From the NCBI GenBank assembly GCA_016762995.1, contig JAESUT010000009.1, positions 3,416 through 17,527 of the forward strand: DNA of 14,112 bases, given 5' to 3'. Positions within the stretch are counted from its first letter, which is position 1; each line of letters opens with the position of its first letter. A model generated the notes under the pieces. That model was not told the DNA's origin. It did no database searches and saw only the letters and a list, made by a program, of their open reading frames with translations. A program made the translations under genes and the position numbers. The DNA comes from Gammaproteobacteria bacterium (GTDB lineage Bacteria; Pseudomonadota; Gammaproteobacteria; Pseudomonadales; Pseudohongiellaceae). This document shows positions 1 through 6,972 of this stretch, one piece after another.

Positions 1-1016
1 GTGATCGATTGATAACCAACAGAAAGGGCTATCGTCAACACTGGCACATTAGGCTTGTCTTTGTCTGCCAACGCATCAGCAGCGTCTTCGATGCGATATT
101 TATGCAGCATTGCATTGAAATTTCTATAGCCTAATTGCTTGTGAATAAAGGCGCGTAATCTGTACTCGGGTAGATTTAGTTTCTTTGCCAGCATCGAGAT
201 TGTTAGCCCAGCTTCCCTGTACAGCTGTCCTCCTTTGAATACTTTGTTGAAACTGTCATTATCAAATGGCGCCCTACTTTCTGGCTCAACTTCCTCTGCC
301 AATTCGGCGACCTTGCGAATCACATTACTGAGCGAACCATAATCAAAACGCATCGCCACCAGCAACATACCCATAGCTAAAAATGCAATCGAACTTACAA
401 TAATTGCCTGAGCAGTAGCATAGCTGTTTGAACCATTATCAAGCAGGAAGTTTTCAACGAACACGACACTAAATATCAGTGCACCCTGCACGCCAATAAT
501 GAACCAGCGCAGAATCCTGCGATCATCTACCAAATCCGCTCGCCAGCCCTTCAGCGTCCAGTACATTGCAGAAGCAACGAAAGCCAACGTCATAACATCC
601 ATGCAAGTGCTTAAAAATGCTAGTGAGCCCGAACCGATGCCACCACTGGAGTAAAAAGACACACCCGAAAGAATAGAATCGAGCACTACCTGAGTAGCGA
701 ATACAAGGATCACCCAGACTGGAAGCTTCTGCTGCTCCTGAAAGACCAAGAAGCAATAGATCATGAACAGCCCAGGAATCGTATTCACTCCTATCTGTAT
801 GATCAATTGCCATCGATTTAGATCTAACTGAAACTGCGGGTCGATATGTTGACCTGCCATTCCGTTCAGCAGATAGAAAATTATAAAGACCGCCATCAGA
901 GAAAATACCCTAGCACTTTCCGCGCGCGGCTCTGCCTTCAGGTAACCCGCAGCCAGAAGAAGGACGGCAAGCATTGCAATAATCTGTATGGCGAAAAGAA
1001 GAAGAGGGTTTGGCAA
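1..1016 (-). CDS. AraC-family transcriptional regulator with N-terminal multi-TM domain (3' end cut by window)
   Basis: The minus-strand frame is open from 1061 to the window edge, giving 338 codons from a TTG at 1016. I chose this TTG because AGGA (1023-1026) lies 6 bases upstream; the next start is an ATG at 974. Residues ~5-235 contain about six or seven hydrophobic segments, beginning with one rich in Leu, Ile and Ala. A charged linker follows, then an AraC-type DNA-binding region from ~270, with LAKKLNLPEYRLR as the first helix-turn-helix and LGYRNFNAMLHKYRIEDA typical of the family. The second helix-turn-helix starts at VLTIALSVGYQSI and is interrupted by the window start. AraC C-terminal domains bind promoter DNA; the membrane part probably senses a ligand or envelope state, with the DNA-binding part in the cytoplasm. 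The target is unknown. Family is confident; the exact start is less so. Confidence 0.85.
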   Translation of the reverse strand, partial: MPNPLLLFAIQIIAMLAVLLLAAGYLKAEPRAESARVFSLMAVFIIFYLLNGMAGQHIDPQFQLDLNRWQLIIQIGVNTIPGLFMIYCFLVFQEQQKLPVWVILVFATQVVLDSILSGVSFYSSGGIGSGSLAFLSTCMDVMTLAFVASAMYWTLKGWRADLVDDRRILRWFIIGVQGALIFSVVFVENFLLDNGSNSYATAQAIIVSSIAFLAMGMLLVAMRFDYGSLSNVIRKVAELAEEVEPESRAPFDNDSFNKVFKGGQLYREAGLTISMLAKKLNLPEYRLRAFIHKQLGYRNFNAMLHKYRIEDAADALADKDKPNVPVLTIALSVGYQSI

Positions 1017-1022
1017 AGGATT

Positions 1023-1026
1023 TCCT
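1023..1026 (-). promoter_or_regulatory. Ribosome binding site supporting the TTG start of the AraC-family gene
   Basis: On the minus strand AGGA lies six bases before a TTG codon at 1016-1014. No ATG or GTG lies in frame between the upstream stop (1064-1062) and this TTG, so the site is the main argument for starting here and not at the ATG at 974, which would cut into the first membrane segment. Confidence 0.45.
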
Positions 1027-1139
1027 GAAGATCGGGGGCTAGCATCTAAGACAATAACCGATCAAATGGCAAAACTCAAAGGACTCAATACTCAAATAAA
1101 GTAGAAAGAGAAATTCTGTTTAGACAGGGCTCTAAGGGG

Positions 1140-1424
1140 CTAGCGCCTAAATCTATCCTCTACCTCATCGATGATACTATCGACGGAGCGATCTCCCCTC
1201 TCCTGCGCATCGAATTGATTAAATAGATTGATCGATTTTTCCGTTCTTCTACCGAAACGAAGCACCTTTTCAAAGTAACTATCGGGGCCATTATTCTGCT
1301 GAATGAGATCAATAATAAATGCCCCCAGAGACAACGCGCTGAGCAGAATATCTCGAAATGCATCGATATATAACTTGAGTTGAAACACGCCGAATTTACG
1401 TAATTGTGGCCACAGCCTTTCCAT
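1140..1424 (-). CDS. Small conserved-type hypothetical protein, membrane-associated
   Basis: This is an open frame of 94 codons from an ATG at 1424. An in-frame ATG at 1472 would give 110 codons. I prefer 1424 because AGGGGA sits about 8 bases upstream, and the 16 extra residues are polar and look unlike the rest. The protein has an amphipathic to hydrophobic stretch (FQLKLYIDAFRDILLSALSL, then GAFIIDLI), followed by a charged C-terminal half containing FGRRTEKSINLF. The pattern recalls short gammaproteobacterial proteins of unknown function in which a single hydrophobic segment is followed by a conserved 'LRxGRRTxxxINLF'-like stretch; this is from memory, not a search. It lies between the AraC-type regulator, 123 bases downstream, and a strong minus-strand terminator upstream, so it is probably transcribed from its own promoter. 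No function is proposed. Confidence 0.6.
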   Translation of the reverse strand: MERLWPQLRKFGVFQLKLYIDAFRDILLSALSLGAFIIDLIQQNNGPDSYFEKVLRFGRRTEKSINLFNQFDAQERGDRSVDSIIDEVEDRFRR

Positions 1425-1532
1425 CGTCTTGATCCCCTGTGAATTTGTCCCATAACTAGTGTCATTATCCATCTATTGCTTCATTCGCGTCTAGGCTAGT
1501 GCGACACGCAAGCACTTTCTCGCGCCTAAATT

Positions 1533-1582
1533 AAAAAAGGCTAACCCACGAATCCCTAAATAGCGGATTCGTGGGTTAAGCC
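1533..1582 (-). terminator. Strong intrinsic terminator for minus-strand transcription
   Basis: A perfect 14-base inverted repeat (1542-1555 with 1565-1578) has a 9-base loop. The stem extends by three more G-C pairs past a single bulged base (1539-1541 with 1580-1582). Read on the minus strand, the stem is followed at once by six T residues (1533-1538), the classic rho-independent layout. No T-run follows on the plus strand, so it acts in one direction. The nearest minus-strand gene upstream is the enoyl reductase-like gene ending at 1964, about 380 bases away, so it most likely ends the heme A synthase/enoyl reductase transcript. Confidence 0.85.
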
Positions 1583-1852
1583 AAGCGCAAAAGCCTACAG
1601 CGGTTACCTATGCCCGATCGACTGCCGATATCATTCATTCCTACTGAAGATGCAGCTAGGCACAGAGTAGTTAAATGGCCGAGCCAGTGTAACTACAGGC
1701 GCTGCCTTGTGCCGGCTACCGCAATACTATTCATTTTTTGTGCCAACAGGCTAAGCCATTGTATTCACATGCATTTTTAGAAAGGGCAGAAATTAGAGGT
1801 GTTCGAAATAACCAGTGAATGACTAATTACACCAATTGAAGGTCCCGTGGGG

Positions 1853-1955
1853 GTGTGCCAGGCGCAACCTAGTTGAAATTGAATAATGAAAGGAAACTAC
1901 CGATAAGAACTAGGTGAAATTGTGTAGAAGCCTGCTGCCCGACGATCGACGAAAC
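1853..1955 (+). ncRNA. Possible 5' remnant of a group II intron (domain I start)
   Basis: The segment opens with GTGTG at 1853-1857, matching the conserved GUGYG 5' end of group II introns. CAGGC (1859-1863) can pair with GCCTG (1930-1934). Inside that pairing, ACCTAGTT (1867-1874) and AACTAGGT (1908-1915) form a perfect 8-base hairpin with an A-rich, GAAA-containing loop. This nested layout resembles the beginning of domain I in bacterial group II introns. No reverse transcriptase, domain V or 3' end is present; the likeness stops near 1955, just before the stop of the gene on the opposite strand at 1964. If the call is right, this is a dead 5' fragment left by truncation. It could instead be an unrelated structured RNA. 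The identification rests on recalled consensus only. Confidence 0.35.
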
Positions 1956-1963
1956 CCTATTAA

Positions 1964-3259
1964 TTAAGTAGGAGGGGCATGCTCGTCAACGGCCCCAATG
2001 CTCGAGTCCTCGGCCGCCGTCATTGCTTGTGATATAGACTCTAACTCGAATCCCATTCCGGCATAGTCGACTAAGCGTGCAATCAGCTTGTCATTAAATA
2101 CAGTTGCTGGCGTCCAAAAACCACCACCAACCTCACCCTCATCGACATCGCGGCGCAGACTTATTGCAGCCTGAGCCAGCATCTTTGCCGTGGACCCATA
2201 TCCAGGATCTCGGTCACCGGTCACCTTAACGCGCACCCTCTCCCCCTGCCGCGTCCTTCCGAGAAGCCGCAAGTCATAGCTACCCTTTAGTTGTTGCTCG
2301 GGAGTCGGGCCCTCACCTGGACTAGGTAAGAAGAACCGAGTCGCCAACCAGCGCATGGGAGCGAAGGCCATTAAGAACATCGACACGTTCGTGCCTAGGG
2401 AGATTCTCTTCGCCGCTTTTTCACCCTTTTTCCCCGAACGGGTAAGCATTGCTTCGTCGTACTTAAAATTTTCATCATAGTACCCTTCGACTAGGGCATT
2501 GCTGCGAAGCACAACACGCGTATTAATCGACGCCATAATGAACGGGCCTGCCCAAGAATCGAAATCATCATCGAACTCTACAGAAACATTGTGCTGGCGT
2601 GCGGTAAAAGCATGCTCCGGCGGACACAGCGAATAGGGGTCGCGCATTTCCTTGCGAATTTCAGGATCTGCAGCAGCTTCTTTATACAGATTTAAGCCGC
2701 TAGCTACAGTTCCACCCGATGCGCCACCCTTTAGGGACCTCACGCGCAGCTTAACCTCATCGCAATAACTACCAAAGTGTCGCTGCGCATGATCTTGCAG
2801 AAACTTAACACCCAAATCGGAAGGAATGGAATCAAAGCCACAACAGTTTACTATCCTGGCACCACTTCGCTTCGCATCATCCTCGTAGCGGCTAATCATT
2901 CGGCGAATCCATTGTGGTTCGCCGGTAAGATCACAGTAGTCAGTTCCTAGTTGGCAGCAAGTCTTCACCAACAACTCGCCGTAAAGAGCATAGGGGCCGA
3001 CTGTAGAGATAATCAATTCGGTCCTCTCACACATGGATTGCAGCGCCTGCTCATCTGAAGAGTCTGCGATAATAAGGGGAATCGCGGCTGCATTTTCGCC
3101 TAAGGAAATTTTCAGCTCATTGAGTTTTGTTTCTGAGCGGGCAGCCATGGCCCACGTCAAGTTCGGCTCGGTGTACTCATTCACGAGATAATTACACAAA
3201 ATTTTGCCGACAAAGCTAGTCGCACCAAAAACCACTATGTCAAATTCCTTGTTGATCAT
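1964..3259 (-). CDS. Saccharopine dehydrogenase-like / trans-acting enoyl reductase family oxidoreductase
   Basis: This 431-residue protein has an N-terminal Rossmann fold (FDIVVFGATSFVGK, residues 6-19), the NAD(P)-binding loop of the saccharopine dehydrogenase superfamily. Downstream segments such as ISTVGPYALYGELLVKTC, TDYCDLTGEP and NCCGFDSIPSDLG are characteristic of the subfamily that includes human SCCPDH and the mycobacterial trans-acting enoyl reductase of phthiocerol/phenolphthiocerol lipid synthesis. Length fits (usually 400-430). The start is supported by AGGAA about 8 bases upstream. It begins 18 bases after the heme A synthase stop and is probably co-transcribed with it; the terminator at 1533-1582 probably ends the transcript. 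True lysine-pathway saccharopine dehydrogenases have a different C-terminal half, so a lysine role is unlikely. A lipid or polyketide reductase role is plausible but unproven; the substrate is unknown. Confidence 0.88.
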   Translation of the reverse strand: MINKEFDIVVFGATSFVGKILCNYLVNEYTEPNLTWAMAARSETKLNELKISLGENAAAIPLIIADSSDEQALQSMCERTELIISTVGPYALYGELLVKTCCQLGTDYCDLTGEPQWIRRMISRYEDDAKRSGARIVNCCGFDSIPSDLGVKFLQDHAQRHFGSYCDEVKLRVRSLKGGASGGTVASGLNLYKEAAADPEIRKEMRDPYSLCPPEHAFTARQHNVSVEFDDDFDSWAGPFIMASINTRVVLRSNALVEGYYDENFKYDEAMLTRSGKKGEKAAKRISLGTNVSMFLMAFAPMRWLATRFFLPSPGEGPTPEQQLKGSYDLRLLGRTRQGERVRVKVTGDRDPGYGSTAKMLAQAAISLRRDVDEGEVGGGFWTPATVFNDKLIARLVDYAGMGFELESISQAMTAAEDSSIGAVDEHAPPT

Positions 3260-3277
3260 TTCGTCTGTTCCTGGGCT

Positions 3278-4315
3278 TTAAACTGTAACATTATGATCTT
3301 CCGGCAATTCTGACTCACGCTTTGAGGGCGAGTCAGAACTGCCATCTCGAGAATGGCGATAGCTCATCCAAATCAAAAACTGCAACCCAAAAAGTAAGGA
3401 TGCCGCTAATAAGTGTGTCGGTTGAACAAGCGCTGGCATTCCCAGATGGCCCAAGGTCGCCCCCGAAAGCACAGCGGTCACTATTACACAGATCATAGCC
3501 AATGTAAGTTTACTCAGCGTATGCTGCCATCCTAACGACATAACTAGTAGACGAGCGAGCCACAGATTAGCGAAGAGAACCACAGCGGAGAAACTTCTGT
3601 GCACATAGAAAAACCAAGGCATTGCATCGATCCAACTTGAACGTAACTCTTCACCTTGAGATTCACGCAGTATGTCTGTCATCTCTCGAACCTGTGTACC
3701 CATGGCCACCTGTAAGACCGTAAGTGCTAACACGACATAAAGCCACTTTCCAAAGCGCGGGTCTATGTTCGCGATGGGCTGCGATGCCATGATCCCCCTG
3801 CGCGCCTGCGCGAGGGCATAGAGCAGCGTGCCTACGATCGCCAAGGCCATCAACATATGCACGGTAATCATCCCAGGCTGCAAATTCGAGCCCACCACCT
3901 TGGCACCCAGCCACCCCTGAAACCCCACCATCAGAAATGCGGCAACTGACGCCTTGAATATCCTTGTGTCATGCGCTCGGCAGGACCAGGAATAGATTGC
4001 TGTTAGGAATATTAAGAAACCAATGCTTACTCCTACCAGCCTATTCGCATATTCCGTCCAGGTTTTGACCACGTTGAAGCGCGTATCGGAATATCCTAGC
4101 TCTGCATATATTTCCTGATAGTTTGCTGGCAACTGTGCTTCGCTCAATGGTGGGACCCAACTACCAAAACATGTCGGCCAATCAGGACAGCCCATACCCG
4201 CACCGGATGCGCGAACTGTGGCACCAACTAGTATTAAAAAATAGACCGCGGCTAGGGTTATCCAAGCCATGCGGCGATACCGCCTAAGGGCGAAACTGTC
4301 TGTTTCCATGTTCAT
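3278..4315 (-). CDS. ctaA: Heme A synthase (COX15/CtaA family)
   Basis: This 345-residue inner-membrane protein with about eight hydrophobic segments converts heme O to heme A for aa3-type cytochrome oxidase. Family marks are GCPDWPTCFGSWVPP (Cys43 and Cys49 in the first external loop), WTEYANRLVG (Glu88), GWLGAKVVGSNLQPGMITVH (His153), FYVHRSFS (His239) and LVQPTHLLAA (His301). The two halves repeat the same four-helix plan. The first heme-ligand position, a His three residues after the Glu in Bacillus CtaA, appears to be Asn91. From memory, an EYxNR form also occurs in other Cox15-type proteins, so this need not mean loss of function. The start is ATG 4315; ATG 4309 is equally possible, with AGG 4 or 10 bases upstream respectively. 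No oxidase subunit or heme O synthase gene is adjacent. The enoyl reductase-like gene follows after 18 bases. Confidence 0.93.
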   Translation of the reverse strand: MNMETDSFALRRYRRMAWITLAAVYFLILVGATVRASGAGMGCPDWPTCFGSWVPPLSEAQLPANYQEIYAELGYSDTRFNVVKTWTEYANRLVGVSIGFLIFLTAIYSWSCRAHDTRIFKASVAAFLMVGFQGWLGAKVVGSNLQPGMITVHMLMALAIVGTLLYALAQARRGIMASQPIANIDPRFGKWLYVVLALTVLQVAMGTQVREMTDILRESQGEELRSSWIDAMPWFFYVHRSFSAVVLFANLWLARLLVMSLGWQHTLSKLTLAMICVIVTAVLSGATLGHLGMPALVQPTHLLAASLLFGLQFLIWMSYRHSRDGSSDSPSKRESELPEDHNVTV

Positions 4316-4387
4316 AAAACCTGAGAATACCTCTGAATAAGTCCGCTTTGAGCAGAACCAATTTTAATAAAATCATGATGAAATGCT

Positions 4388-5566
4388 TTAACTGCGCAGG
4401 GCTTCCAACAGCGATATCGATGCGTAGCTATCCATCGGCAGACCCTGTTGCTCTTGATACGCTCGAATGGCGCTTCTGGTTCGACTTCCTACTCGACCGT
4501 CGGGCTCACCTGAATCGAAACCGAGGTCATTGAGTAATTCCTGCAATTCCTGAACCTGAGCAATACTCATTGCCTGCTCGTTTTCCGGCATGTGTTGAAT
4601 CGGTGGTCCACCGGCAAACCTATCTGCCAGATGCCCTACCGTCAATGCGTAGAAAATTGGCGGATTGTAGACGCGCGTAACTCTAAAGTTGTCATAGGCA
4701 AGAAAGGCTGGACCCTGCGCTCCTGCTGGAATAACGACCGAGGCCCGCATATCTGCTACCGGTATTGGAGCACCTGATGTCTGTAGCAGCCCGATATCAC
4801 GCCATTCTTGCAGCGATTTCCGCGAGCGGGTGCCAGCGAGTGAAAAATCAAAATCTACGGGTAGTAATATTTCCCTACCCCAACGCTCGTCACCCTTCCA
4901 ACCCGACTTGGAGAGGAAATTTGCTGCGGAATTAAAAACGTCAGGCAGGCTATTCCAAATGTCGATTTTGCCATCGCCATCGCCATCCACAGCATACTGA
5001 GAGAACACTGAGGGCATGAACTGTAACTGACCCATAGCTCCCGCCCAGGACCCACTCATGCTCTGAGCTGAAATATGGCCATCGTCAATGATCTGCAACG
5101 CAGTAAGCATCTGTGAGCGGAAAAACTCTGCTCTACGTGGATCATAAGCCAAGGTAGCGAGTGCCTGTAAGACGGAGAAGCCTCCTGTATTGCTGCCGAA
5201 ATTAGTCTCAATCGCCCAGAACGCCACGAGGTATTGCGGCTGTATGCCATAGCGCTGGCGTACTTCCTCTAACAATGCCCCATGCTGTCTCAGTAATTGT
5301 TGGCCACGCTCCACCTGCCTATCCGTAACCCTCAGACCGAGATAACGGGTAAATGTCTGCACAAACTCAGGCTGACTGCCATCTAACTCAAGGACTCGAG
5401 GTAGTGGCTCTTCTAGATCATCAAGCGCCTCTAAAGTTGCCTCACTGATACCAAGTGTGGCGGCTTCCTCACGCAGCTCTGCCACCCAATCGCTAAACGC
5501 TTGCTCTTGAGACAGTGCTGAGGAACTTATTAGGAGGAACAGTAGGAATGCAGCTGCTGTTTTCAT
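4388..5566 (-). CDS. Lytic murein transglycosylase, MltB-like, with C-terminal peptidoglycan-binding domain
   Basis: This is a 392-residue secreted protein from ATG 5566. A longer frame from TTG 5608 adds 14 residues ahead of the signal peptide and is less likely. Residues 1-20 (MKTAAAFLLFLLISSSALSQ) are a signal peptide with no lipobox Cys, so it is probably soluble and periplasmic. Residues ~22-320 form the SLT_2/MltB-type catalytic domain: FWAIETNFGSNTGGFSVLQA carries the likely catalytic Glu120; GSWAGAMGQLQFMPSVF and the acidic VDGDGDGKIDIWN (Ca-binding-like, ~193-205) are typical. A PG_binding_1 domain occupies ~335-390 (LQELLNDLGFDSGEPDGRVG). The enzyme cleaves peptidoglycan glycan strands to 1,6-anhydro-muropeptides. 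Heme A synthase lies 72 bases downstream on the same strand. No clear Shine-Dalgarno precedes ATG 5566. Confidence 0.93.
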   Translation of the reverse strand: MKTAAAFLLFLLISSSALSQEQAFSDWVAELREEAATLGISEATLEALDDLEEPLPRVLELDGSQPEFVQTFTRYLGLRVTDRQVERGQQLLRQHGALLEEVRQRYGIQPQYLVAFWAIETNFGSNTGGFSVLQALATLAYDPRRAEFFRSQMLTALQIIDDGHISAQSMSGSWAGAMGQLQFMPSVFSQYAVDGDGDGKIDIWNSLPDVFNSAANFLSKSGWKGDERWGREILLPVDFDFSLAGTRSRKSLQEWRDIGLLQTSGAPIPVADMRASVVIPAGAQGPAFLAYDNFRVTRVYNPPIFYALTVGHLADRFAGGPPIQHMPENEQAMSIAQVQELQELLNDLGFDSGEPDGRVGSRTRSAIRAYQEQQGLPMDSYASISLLEALRS

Positions 5567-5675
5567 ACTGCTATGATAATGGATATTGCAACGAATGGAA
5601 ATCTGCAATAGATGAGAGGTGCGACTCGTAGATGCTAGGCTCTAGCGCCCGCTAACTTGCTTTCTATGCTCTTGA

Positions 5676-6047
5676 TCAGGCTGCGACTCGGTGGCTAAGG
5701 TATTCGCTGAGTTGTTTTTCATCCTGAGCAGCCAATGCTCGAAAACTAAGACCGAGGTGATAGCTGTCCTGACGTTGACGACGGCAATAAGAAACAGTAC
5801 AAGTAGATTTGATTTTTCGAGTACAGCTCCCCTGTACCGGCAGACTAAACTCTAATTCAAAGTCTGGAAAAAGCCCTGCCTCAGACTTGAATTTTTTTAG
5901 TTGCTCGATCAGCTGGTGACGGCACTCAATTTCGATGCCTGCAGGACATAGGTTCATCAGAGTGCCATTTCGCACAATGCCTGCCAGACGAATATTCGCC
6001 TCGCCGCGCAAGCCAACGCGCGGATAGTTTCGCTTTTCATTGCTCAT
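5676..6047 (-). CDS. Small single-domain PilZ protein (c-di-GMP binding, degenerate second motif)
   Basis: This 123-residue soluble protein is made almost wholly of one PilZ domain. The N-terminal RxxxR motif is present (R6-N-Y-P-R10). The second motif, normally [D/N]xSxxG, reads N32-L-C-P-A-G37, with Cys at the usual Ser. A beta-rich middle (FELEFSLPV, IKSTCTVSYCRR) and a C-terminal YHLGLSFRAL strand followed by a helix fit the fold. PilZ proteins bind cyclic di-GMP and transmit it to motility, polysaccharide or surface-attachment machinery; with both arginines kept, binding is plausible. It sits 109 bases upstream of the lytic transglycosylase on the same strand and diverges from the metallopeptidase-like gene across a 178-base spacer. 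Its output partner cannot be told from the context. Confidence 0.82.
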   Translation of the reverse strand: MSNEKRNYPRVGLRGEANIRLAGIVRNGTLMNLCPAGIEIECRHQLIEQLKKFKSEAGLFPDFELEFSLPVQGSCTRKIKSTCTVSYCRRQRQDSYHLGLSFRALAAQDEKQLSEYLSHRVAA

Positions 6048-6225
6048 AACATTAGTCTTTAAATGATTTAAACAGAATTACAACACTACTCCAAACACCC
6101 GATAATCCTAGCAATTGTTAGCCAAATTTAGACCTACCGCACATTTTTCAAATTCATGGCCGCAAAAAATGTAGCCGAAAGGGTTTTTATAGCTTGTATC
6201 CTTTACGCAACCTAAGAGAAACAAC

Positions 6226-6972
6226 ATGCCCCGTTACAAAATAGCAGCTAATCATTCCAATACTAAGCTAGGGCGATCTCTTAGCTGCTTTTTATTGCTA
6301 GCGCTATCAGGGCTAGCCAACAACCTCATTGCCCAAGACGACCCTAGCCCTAGGCGCGCCATTAGAGAGTATCTCGAACACGAACAGCGAATGAATTACG
6401 ACGCCTTACTGATAGAATCTGGTAACAATAAGAGCCTGCCCCAAGGTTTTGAGCTACAGGCCCTACTCGCCCTAAGGCATTATCCCGAATTACGTAATAC
6501 AAAAATCAACTTCATAGTTGATGATGTGTCGATACCGCTTTCCTCGCGCCCCCATTGGAGCAGCATGCTTCGTTCGGCGAAGAATAGAACCTACCAAGTA
6601 ATCATAGACAGCGAATTAGACGGACCACGGGACGCTTTGCTATTAAAGAATCAACCCTTCAATGCTCAGATTGGAATCATCGGCCATGAACTTGCGCACA
6701 CTGTCTACTACCTAAACCGCTCGTTCTTCGGAATAATTGGAAATGCCCTGTGTCAATTAACAGATTGTCGAATCAAATTCGAACGCGCCACCGATAGGCG
6801 CCTGATTGACTACGGCCTAGGCTGGCAGCGATTCGATCACGCTACATTTGTCCGCGGTCGAATTTCGCAAGACCGTGCATCTGCATTTACTGCTGAAGGC
6901 GGGGGTGGAGCCTATATGAGCCCAGCCGAAATCATGCGCATAATGAAAGGTCATGAGGTTTACTCTGACTAA
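6226..6972 (+). CDS. Secreted HExxH zinc metallopeptidase-like protein of unknown family
   Basis: This 248-residue protein has a basic N-terminus and a hydrophobic core (LSCFLLLALSGLANNLIAQ, residues ~19-37) consistent with a signal peptide, cleaved near residue 37. The middle carries GIIGHELAHTVYYLNRS, a textbook zinc-binding HExxH (His154, Glu155, His158). About 28 residues on, KFERATDRRLIDYGLGW offers Glu186 as third zinc ligand in an 'ExxAT/D' setting like that of gluzincin-type peptidases. A Gly-rich GEGGGGAY-like stretch and a helix (SPAEIMRIM) close the protein. I do not recognise a named family or substrate. It is a stand-alone plus-strand gene between minus-strand neighbours. Activity is likely from the motif, not certain; an envelope protein with a structural zinc site is an alternative. 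Confidence 0.72.
   Translation: MPRYKIAANHSNTKLGRSLSCFLLLALSGLANNLIAQDDPSPRRAIREYLEHEQRMNYDALLIESGNNKSLPQGFELQALLALRHYPELRNTKINFIVDDVSIPLSSRPHWSSMLRSAKNRTYQVIIDSELDGPRDALLLKNQPFNAQIGIIGHELAHTVYYLNRSFFGIIGNALCQLTDCRIKFERATDRRLIDYGLGWQRFDHATFVRGRISQDRASAFTAEGGGGAYMSPAEIMRIMKGHEVYSD

Larger units (their letters stand above)
1473..1963. other. Long non-coding stretch with terminator and intron-like element
   Basis: No convincing protein gene lies in these 491 bases on either strand. The stretch holds the minus-strand terminator (1533-1582) and a plus-strand group II intron-like fragment (1853-1955), both listed separately. Between them, 1583-1852 shows no tRNA-like fold and no long inverted repeat that I can see. 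If the transcript from 1964 upward really ends at the terminator, this is an unusually long 3' untranslated region of about 380 bases. The part left of the terminator must hold the promoter of the small gene at 1140-1424, but I see no clear -35/-10 pair. Confidence 0.5.

Noticed and set aside
523..813. 96-codon minus-strand frame
   Set aside because: It lies in another frame of the AraC-type gene, whose own frame gives coherent membrane segments and a helix-turn-helix domain.
1035..1150. Two near-identical 15-base sequences beginning GGGGCTAGC (1035-1049 and 1136-1150, 13 of 15 matching)
   Set aside because: Only two copies, short and imperfect, one overlapping a stop codon; could be chance, with no flanking element to explain it.
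1964..3259. True saccharopine dehydrogenase of lysine metabolism
   Set aside because: Only the N-terminal fold fits; the remaining motifs match the SCCPDH/trans-acting enoyl reductase branch.
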